This document shows, in pieces, positions 58,735-64,000 of a DNA stretch of 64,000 nucleotides (within the stretch, counting starts at the first letter, position 1; every line of letters begins with the position of its first letter). Position numbers and translations under genes: made by a program. Where the stretch lies: assembly GCA_003142375.1 (NCBI GenBank), contig PLME01000004.1, positions 69,060 to 133,059 of the forward strand, in the 5' to 3' direction. Origin of the DNA: Dehalococcoidia bacterium (GTDB taxonomy: Bacteria; Chloroflexota; Dehalococcoidia; GIF9; UBA5629). The notes under the pieces were generated by a model. That model saw nothing but the letters and a program-made list of their open reading frames with translations. It had not been told where the DNA came from and searched no databases.

Positions 58735-59535
58735 ATGGATATGAAAAGCGTTGTTACCATCATTCTGGCCTTGCTACTGATCAGCATTGCGGCTTTAGCG
58801 GGCTGCAGGCCTGCCATACAGGCAGACCGGGATACCCTGTTCCAGGTGTCGACTATCGGTGCGCTGATGCAGGGTGTCTATGACGGGGGTATGACGCTGG
58901 GCGAGCTCAGGCCATACGGTGATTTCGGCGTCGGCACTTTCAAGGACCTGAATGGAGAGATGCTGTTATTGAACGGCAAATTTTACCGGGCGCAACTTGA
59001 CGGCAGCATCATCAGTGTGCCGGATGATACCATAACGCCTTTTGCAGAGGTGACTTTCCTGGATGATGATGTGATGGTGTCACCTGATAAGGTCATGAAT
59101 TTGAGCCAGATGCAAGCCTACATAGACAGCCTGCTCCCCAGCCTGAACCTGTTCTACGCTATTAAAATCGAAGGACGGTTCAGCTACATGAAAACGAGGA
59201 GCGTTCCTGCCCAGACCCAGCCCTACCCTGCCTTGACCGAAGCAGTTAAGAACCAGCAGGTCACAGAGTCCCGCGATATCGAGGGCACCATGATCGGCTT
59301 CAGATGCCCGCCCTATATAGATGGGGTGAACGTTCCGGGATACCATTTCCATTTCATTGATAAGGACCTGAAGAAGGGGGGACACGTGCTCGACTGCCAG
59401 ACCTCGGATATCAAAATAGTAATCGATAATACGGCCAATTTCATTATGGAGCTGCCGGGCAATAAGCACTTTTACCAGGTGAACCTGGGACAGTCCGATC
59501 AGCAGGGACTTAACCAGGTGGAGAAGGGCAAGTAA
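58735..59535 (+). CDS. Exported acetolactate decarboxylase-like lipoprotein
   Basis: The 266-residue protein matches alpha-acetolactate decarboxylase: TLFQVSTIGALMQGVYDGGMT, LRPYGDFGVGTFKDLNGEM, and the zinc-site segment GYHFHFIDKDLKKGGHVLD with two His plus a third. Preceding it is a lipoprotein signal ending LAGC (about residue 24), so it should be outside the membrane. The known enzyme is often cytoplasmic or, in some bacilli, secreted. The partner acetolactate synthase is not in the window. The start is 8 nt after the repeat lipoprotein's stop. Confidence 0.9.
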   Translation: MDMKSVVTIILALLLISIAALAGCRPAIQADRDTLFQVSTIGALMQGVYDGGMTLGELRPYGDFGVGTFKDLNGEMLLLNGKFYRAQLDGSIISVPDDTITPFAEVTFLDDDVMVSPDKVMNLSQMQAYIDSLLPSLNLFYAIKIEGRFSYMKTRSVPAQTQPYPALTEAVKNQQVTESRDIEGTMIGFRCPPYIDGVNVPGYHFHFIDKDLKKGGHVLDCQTSDIKIVIDNTANFIMELPGNKHFYQVNLGQSDQQGLNQVEKGK

Positions 59536-59591
59536 CGGCGGATTTACCGCCGCTTTGACTCGACTTATCAGGGGAAGTAAACTCACATAGT

Positions 59592-59774
59592 ATGCCTAAG
59601 AAGAAGAAACTCAAGCCTTCATGGTTGGATAATCTGAAGATCAGCGTTAAACAGGCGCTGGGTATGAAAGTTATTCTTTGCGATTCCTGCCGCTACGATT
59701 GGCGCGGTGCCTGCCATCAGCCCGCCCGTCCCAACGCAGTATGGTGCCCCGACTACAGCAAACGCGGCGGCTAG
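59592..59774 (+). CDS. Small Cys-rich protein
   Basis: The 60-residue protein has a Lys-rich start (MPKKKKLKPSW) and a four-Cys pattern C-x2-C-x6-C-x10-C near the C-terminus (CDSCRYDW, then C-H-Q-P, then WCPDY), which could bind zinc. The Shine-Dalgarno AGGGGAA is distant (about 20 nt), so the start is uncertain, but the Cys spacing makes it look real. Its 3' end overlaps the opposite DUF6941-like gene by 4 nt. Confidence 0.6.
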   Translation: MPKKKKLKPSWLDNLKISVKQALGMKVILCDSCRYDWRGACHQPARPNAVWCPDYSKRGG

Positions 59775-60190
59775 CCTTGTCCCTGACCCAAGCCAACCGG
59801 CGGCGCCTGAACGACCCTGAGGGGTATGCGGGTCATCTCGTGTCCTTCCACCACAGCATGAATGGAGTATGACCCGTACCTGGGGAATTCCACGCCGTCG
59901 AAGCGCATGGCAATGCGGCCCGTGCTCTCGGTGCCGGAGGGGGGCCTGGGTATAGTGATCTTGCCTTTAAGAGGCGGGATAATCTCTTTGCCGTCTTCAT
60001 CTATCATGTGCACTTCGAAATTCTTATCGCCTGCCTCCACTACCGTGGCGCGCATCTGGATGACGAGGAAAAAGGTTGGGTGCCTTGTCGGTACCTGCTG
60101 GGCAATTATGGTATCGAAGCCGATGCCCAGGGCGTTGATCTTGTTGGTAGCCTCGGCATAGTCACAGATAAAAGAGAAATCCACCTGCAT
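59771..60190 (-). CDS. DUF6941-like protein
   Basis: The 139-residue protein starts MQVDFSFICDYAEATNKINALG, a strongly conserved opening in the DUF6941 group, then GFDTIIAQQVPTRHP. It has a beta-rich middle (ARATVVEAGDKNFEVHM-like strands) and a Gly/Gln-rich tail. It lacks a signal peptide. It converges with the small Cys-rich gene. Its function is unknown. Confidence 0.7.
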   Translation of the reverse strand: MQVDFSFICDYAEATNKINALGIGFDTIIAQQVPTRHPTFFLVIQMRATVVEAGDKNFEVHMIDEDGKEIIPPLKGKITIPRPPSGTESTGRIAMRFDGVEFPRYGSYSIHAVVEGHEMTRIPLRVVQAPPVGLGQGQG

Positions 60191-60327
60191 TACGCGTTTA
60201 TTCTACCATGTCCGGCAGGGACGTATTTTCTATTCCAGCCCGGCGAAGTCGAAATATGCCGTTTCTTTGACGGCACATATAGCTGATGTTATCATAAGTC
60301 CAACTCAGCGGCTATGACGGGAAGGAT

Positions 60328-61605
60328 ATGGATAGTCAGCACGGTTTATATTTCATAATAATCTTCATATGTCTGCTTTTATCGGCGTTCTTTTCCAGCG
60401 CGGAAGTGGCCGTCATCTCCATGAGCAGGATACGCGTGAAGCACCTGCTCAGCAACGACGTTAAGTTTGCGGACATACTTGAAAGCTTCAAGCAAAATCC
60501 CGGCATTTTCCTCGCGGCCATCCTGCTGGGCAATACGCTGGTCAATATAGCCGCCGCTTCTATGGCTACGATCATCGCTGTCAGCCTGTTCAAAGAGCAG
60601 TTGGGCGTGGTTGTTGCGACTATCACCATAACCGTGATCATACTGGTATTTTGCGAAGTCATCCCTAAAACCATAGCATCTCATAATAACGAAAAACTGG
60701 CGCTGGCCTATTCCATCCCGGTGCAACTTTTAATCTGGATCCTATACCCCTTCGTCTGGGTACTGAGTAAGATCGGGGCCGGGTTTACACGCATAGTATC
60801 GGGAGAGGAGGAAGCCAAGCTGACGGTGGACGAGGCCGAGATTCGCACAGCCATCGACGTGGGTGAAGCCGAGGGTGTGTGGAAGGATACCGAAGCCGAT
60901 ATGATTCACAAGGCCCTGGAGTTCCCGGACCGGCCGGTGAAGGACGTGATGCAGCCGCGCACCGAGATTTCGTTCATCGAAGAGGGGACCAGGTTGGACG
61001 AGTTCCTCAAAATATACAGCGACCACCCTCATTCCAGGTTTCCTGTGTTCAAAGAGACACCTGACAACGTAACCGGCATGCTGACCACCAAAGACGTACT
61101 CATGGCCATAGCCAGGAACTCCGTGGAGATGACGGATGCCATTGACCTGATGGTCAGGCACGCCTATTTTGTGCCCGAGACCAAACGGCTGGGCGAGATG
61201 CTGGCCGAGATGCGCGACAACAATTTCCACATGGCTATCGTCATAGACGAATTCGGTGGGGTGGCGGGCATAGCCAACCTGGAACACCTGGCCGCTGAGA
61301 TCATGGGCAGCATCGGCGACGAGATGACCACCAACGAAAAAGAGATAACCCCTATCGATGCCAATACCAACGAGATAGACGGGGGTATCAGGGTGGAAGA
61401 GGCTAACGATCAGCTCGACCTGGACTTGCCCGTGGGGGAGTACGACACGGTGGCCGGGTTTATACTCAGCCACCTGGGGCGCATACCCAAGCAGGGCGAG
61501 CATTTTAAGTTCCGCGATCTGAAGATGGTGATTACTGAGATGAAGGATAGGAAGATCGAGCGGATCACTGTAACCAGGGAAAAGAATGCACCGCCTGCGC
61601 CTTAA
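60328..61605 (+). CDS. CNNM/CorC-HlyC-type membrane protein with CBS pair
   Basis: The 425-residue protein has an N-terminal DUF21 region with four membrane helices (SAFFSSAEVAVISMSRIRVK, then VFCEVIPKTIASHN), a CBS pair (about 205-320) with VMQPRTEISFI and VTGMLTTKDVLM, and a C-terminal CorC_HlyC domain with EFGGVAGIANLE. Members transport or regulate Mg and related ions and are not hemolysins. It overlaps the next gene by 20 nt, so the downstream gene is probably translationally coupled. Confidence 0.92.
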   Translation: MDSQHGLYFIIIFICLLLSAFFSSAEVAVISMSRIRVKHLLSNDVKFADILESFKQNPGIFLAAILLGNTLVNIAAASMATIIAVSLFKEQLGVVVATITITVIILVFCEVIPKTIASHNNEKLALAYSIPVQLLIWILYPFVWVLSKIGAGFTRIVSGEEEAKLTVDEAEIRTAIDVGEAEGVWKDTEADMIHKALEFPDRPVKDVMQPRTEISFIEEGTRLDEFLKIYSDHPHSRFPVFKETPDNVTGMLTTKDVLMAIARNSVEMTDAIDLMVRHAYFVPETKRLGEMLAEMRDNNFHMAIVIDEFGGVAGIANLEHLAAEIMGSIGDEMTTNEKEITPIDANTNEIDGGIRVEEANDQLDLDLPVGEYDTVAGFILSHLGRIPKQGEHFKFRDLKMVITEMKDRKIERITVTREKNAPPAP

Positions 61606-62227
61606 GTTCAGCCGCGGTGAGCAGCTCAAATATCTTTCGCATCTCGATCTGATGAGATTATGGGAGCGCGCACTGCGCCGTGCCGGATTGCCTGCTGCCT
61701 ACTCCGAAGGGTTCAGCCCGCATCCCAAGATATCGCTGGCCTCGCCCCTGGCTGTAGGTGTAACCAGTTGCGCTGAATTGATGGACGTTTTCCTGAACCG
61801 TACAGTCTCCCCCGGGATTTTTATGAAAAAGGTGGCGCCCCAGCTTCCACAGGGCATAGAAGTCCTGGAGGTATTGCCTGTGAATGTTCAGTCCCCTTCG
61901 CTGCAATCGCGCTTGCGCCAGGCGGAATACCTGGTTGAGCTGGAAACCGATAAGAATGCCGAGCAAATCACAATGGAAATAAAATCGTTGTTGGATAAAG
62001 GCAATTTGCCCTGGCATCATTCCCGCGACACCGGTGAGCGATTCTATGATCTTCGCCCCTTGATCGAAGACCTTTGGCTGATCGAGGTTAAAGAAACCTT
62101 ATGCCGCATCGGCATGCTGCTGCGCTGCGATGCCTCCGGTACTGGCAGGCCCGAGCAGGTGGCCAGGGCATTGAACTTTACACAGCCACCCATGTGCATT
62201 GAACGCACTAAACTCATCTTCGCCTGA
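61586..62227 (+). CDS. DUF2344 protein (TIGR03936-like, radical SAM-linked)
   Basis: The 213-residue protein has the DUF2344 opening RLKFSRGEQLKYLSHLDLMR, then PAAYSEGFSPHPKISLASPL and GVTSCAELMDV. The family is usually fused to or encoded after a radical SAM protein (TIGR03960 type). No such gene is adjacent here; upstream is the CorC-like gene with which it overlaps by 20 nt. It is small and cytoplasmic. Its role is unknown. Confidence 0.87.
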   Translation: MHRLRLKFSRGEQLKYLSHLDLMRLWERALRRAGLPAAYSEGFSPHPKISLASPLAVGVTSCAELMDVFLNRTVSPGIFMKKVAPQLPQGIEVLEVLPVNVQSPSLQSRLRQAEYLVELETDKNAEQITMEIKSLLDKGNLPWHHSRDTGERFYDLRPLIEDLWLIEVKETLCRIGMLLRCDASGTGRPEQVARALNFTQPPMCIERTKLIFA

Positions 62228-62247
62228 AGTGTCTCCCTGTTCTCTGA

Positions 62248-62276
62248 TTGCGAGCATCCGGGTTTAACCATATAAT
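62248..62276 (+). promoter_or_regulatory. Promoter of the histidine phosphatase gene
   Basis: TTGCGA (62248-62253), a 17-bp spacer and TATAAT (62271-62276) precede the gene. The track start TTG at 62248 is therefore the -35 box, and transcription should begin near 62283. Confidence 0.6.
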
Positions 62277-62310
62277 AAACCGTCGGCCATCGCATTCAAG
62301 GAGGAAACCC

Positions 62311-62925
62311 ATCAGACTCTATCTTATACGGCACGGCGAGACCGTCTGGAACAAGCAGAGGATCATCCAGGGCAGCGGCAGCGATACGGAACTGAGTGAG
62401 ACCGGCAAAATTCAGGTTGAGAAGCTGGCCCTGGTTATGAAGGATGTGCCGTTCACCGCGATATATTCCAGTCCCATGCAGCGCGCCATGGAGACCGCCG
62501 GAGCAGTTGCGGGCTATCAAGGACTGGAAGTCCATCCGGAAGCCGATCTGAGGGAAATACATGTTGGCGAGATGGAAGGCATGTCTCTGGAGACCTTTGC
62601 CAAAGGTTTCCCGCAGTTCCTGGTGGACTGGCAGACCAAAGGCGAGGAAGTCAACTTCAACGGCGGCGAAAAGCTGGGAGAGTTCAGGGACAGGGTATGG
62701 GCGGTGGTTAAAAAGGTCGTTAAGTCCAATCCTGAGGGCACAGTGGCCCTGGTTTCACACTACTTTGTGACCGCTACTATCGTCTGCACAGCGCTGGGGC
62801 TGCCCTTGACCAACCTGGTGAGAATACGCATTCAGCCCAGCAGCCGGACCATCCTGGACTTTGGGGACGGCTGTGACCCGCGCCTTTTACTATTGAGCGA
62901 TACCTGCCATTTAAGGGAGAAGTGA
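62311..62925 (+). CDS. Histidine phosphatase/phosphoglycerate-mutase-like protein with apparent AUC start
   Basis: AAGGAGG (62298-62304) with a 6-nt spacer points to ATC at 62311, and the conserved first strand IRLYLIRHGETVW begins there. The ORF track start at 62248 is a promoter element. No ATG, GTG or TTG lies in frame between the Shine-Dalgarno and the first strand. The 204-residue protein has the phosphohistidine motif RHGE, the second catalytic His in LVSHYFV and E-x-H in LREIHVGEME, typical of cofactor-independent-like phosphatases such as CobC and GpmB. Its substrate is not clear. It is followed 1 nt later by tilS. Confidence 0.82.
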   Translation: MRLYLIRHGETVWNKQRIIQGSGSDTELSETGKIQVEKLALVMKDVPFTAIYSSPMQRAMETAGAVAGYQGLEVHPEADLREIHVGEMEGMSLETFAKGFPQFLVDWQTKGEEVNFNGGEKLGEFRDRVWAVVKKVVKSNPEGTVALVSHYFVTATIVCTALGLPLTNLVRIRIQPSSRTILDFGDGCDPRLLLLSDTCHLREK

Positions 62926-62926
62926 T

Positions 62927-64000
62927 TTGCCCGCCAGTATCAGCAGCCTCCCTAAAGTTGTCGGCAGTTATATACGGAAGTACGGCCTGTTGTCCGGGGG
63001 GGAGAAGGTGCTGGTGGCGGTATCCGGTGGGCCGGACTCGGTGTGCCTGCTCCACGTGCTGAACAGCCTTAAGGACGAGCTCGGCATTCAGCTACATGTA
63101 GCGCACCTTGACCACAGCCTGCGCGGTGCGGAATCAGATGCCGACTCCCAGTATGTTTCCGCCCTGTCTGGGAAACTCAATTTACCTGTCACTATTGAAA
63201 AAAGGGACGTGCGCTCGCAAAGCGTCCAGGACAAAATTTCGCTTGAAGAAGCTGCCCGCGAAGTACGGTACAGGTTCCTGGATGAGACCGCCCGTCAGGT
63301 CGGCGCCTCCAGGGTTGCAGTGGGGCACACGCACAACGACCAGGTTGAAACAGTGCTCATGCACTACCTGCGCGGCACCGGCGTTCAGGGCTTGCGCGGG
63401 CTGAGGCCAGCCGTTCCCATACCCTGCGGCAAAAAGGATGACGGCATATGGGTGATACGTCCCCTGCTAAATCTCACGCGGGAGCAGACGGTAGAATATT
63501 GCAGCTCCCTCGACCTGAAGTCGCGCATCGATTCTACCAATGAGCAGACCGGCTTCCTGCGCAACCGCATCCGTCTGGAACTCTTGCCGCTGCTGAGGCA
63601 GTATAATCCCGACATTGATGATGCTCTCACCCGGCTGGCCGACCTGGCCGGTGAGGACGCTGATCTGCTGGATGCTCAGGCTACGGCCGCCTACGACCAG
63701 ACAGCCAGCAGCGAAGGCAACCTGACCTGTTTGGACTCCGGCAAGCTGCGCGGCGCTCCGCTGGCGCTTCAAAGGCGTGTTTTCCGCATTGCGCTGGAGC
63801 AGGCCTATGGCAGCCTGAAGGATATAGAAGCTCAGCACGTCAATGCTCTGGTAGACCTGCTGTTCGGCGCCACAGGCAGGTGTGTGAGCCTGCCGGGCGG
63901 GGTAACCGTCACCAGCGAGCGCAGCCGCATGGTCATATCCAAACCCGGAACCCCGGTCTGCCCGTGGCCCGTTTTAACCAAAAGCTATGATTTGAATATT
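62927..64000 (+). CDS. tilS: tRNA(Ile)-lysidine synthase (C-terminus beyond window)
   Basis: The gene is missing from the track because it runs off the right edge. It starts at TTG 62927, 1 nt after the previous stop, with AAGGGAGA upstream. The N-terminal domain has the ATP pyrophosphatase P-loop VAVSGGPDSVCLLHVL (S-G-G-x-D-S), then AHLDHSLRG and VGHTHNDQVETVLMHYLRG, with LRNRIR later. It should modify the wobble C of the AUA-decoding tRNA-Ile to lysidine. The 358 codons visible include the full catalytic domain and the start of the C-terminal part. Confidence 0.95.
   Translation, partial: MPASISSLPKVVGSYIRKYGLLSGGEKVLVAVSGGPDSVCLLHVLNSLKDELGIQLHVAHLDHSLRGAESDADSQYVSALSGKLNLPVTIEKRDVRSQSVQDKISLEEAAREVRYRFLDETARQVGASRVAVGHTHNDQVETVLMHYLRGTGVQGLRGLRPAVPIPCGKKDDGIWVIRPLLNLTREQTVEYCSSLDLKSRIDSTNEQTGFLRNRIRLELLPLLRQYNPDIDDALTRLADLAGEDADLLDAQATAAYDQTASSEGNLTCLDSGKLRGAPLALQRRVFRIALEQAYGSLKDIEAQHVNALVDLLFGATGRCVSLPGGVTVTSERSRMVISKPGTPVCPWPVLTKSYDLNI

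Overview
The window is one stretch of a bacterial chromosome with compact, mostly operonic genes. It most resembles an anaerobic Chloroflexota bacterium, probably Dehalococcoidia-like. This is an inference from the gene mix: class I aryl-CoA reductase, tungsten aldehyde oxidoreductase, many lipoproteins, exported Ig-like/CARDB proteins, Ku/LigD, and frequent leaderless genes. No rRNA or complete tRNA is present to settle it.

Layout. (1) 0-3 kb: NHEJ repair genes, a LigD phosphoesterase-ligase cut by the left edge and ku, around a DUF72 gene. (2) 3-11.3 kb: a signalling locus with a zinc-ribbon FHA protein, a PP2C phosphatase, a Ser/Thr kinase, three membrane FHA proteins with secreted sensor-like domains, a small CARDB membrane protein and a divergent FHA-winged-helix regulator. 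Two minus-strand promoters here share a pho-box-like repeat array with identical spacing to the -10 box. (3) 11.3-14.4 kb: a hypothetical gene, split DUF1214/DUF1254 genes and a HemN-like radical SAM protein. (4) 14.5-17.6 kb: a visibly AT-rich patch with membrane proteins, including a membrane-anchored GIY-YIG (T5orf172-like) protein, and a lipoprotein. (5) 17.6-39.7 kb: a catabolic region with an AttH-like protein, four genes of a benzoyl-CoA-reductase type enzyme, two TetR regulators, a HesB-like protein, an ALDH-ADH fusion, a MoaD-like protein, two SCP2-like paralogues, an iron ADH, an aldehyde:ferredoxin oxidoreductase, a complete Liv-type ABC transporter and an acyl-CoA ligase. Four promoters share a TTGACA-N17/18-TAAANT core followed 16-19 nt later by a TetR-type operator, and a fifth is similar. 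(6) 40-54.5 kb: mixed metabolism (radical SAM/B12, phosphotriesterase-like, gamma-carbonic anhydrase, flavodoxin-fold reductase, isochorismatase-like, glycerate kinase, secernin-like, SDR, NDP-forming acyl-CoA synthetase alpha, Ste24 protease), plus a truncated cydA and a decayed initiator-tRNA 3' half. (7) 54.5-64 kb: housekeeping and envelope genes (Maf, HI0933-like flavoprotein, dCTP deaminase-like, exported acetolactate decarboxylase, CorC/HlyC-like, DUF2344, histidine phosphatase with an apparent AUC start, TilS cut by the right edge).

How the genes may work together (inference). In region 5 an organic acid or aromatic compound would be imported by the Liv transporter, activated by the acyl-CoA ligase, interconverted with its alcohol and aldehyde by the ADHs, ALDH and AOR, and reduced by the ATP-driven reductase, under TetR control. 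In region 2 secreted domains would be coupled to a cytoplasmic kinase and phosphatase through FHA domains, with the FHA-winged-helix protein closing the loop at transcription.
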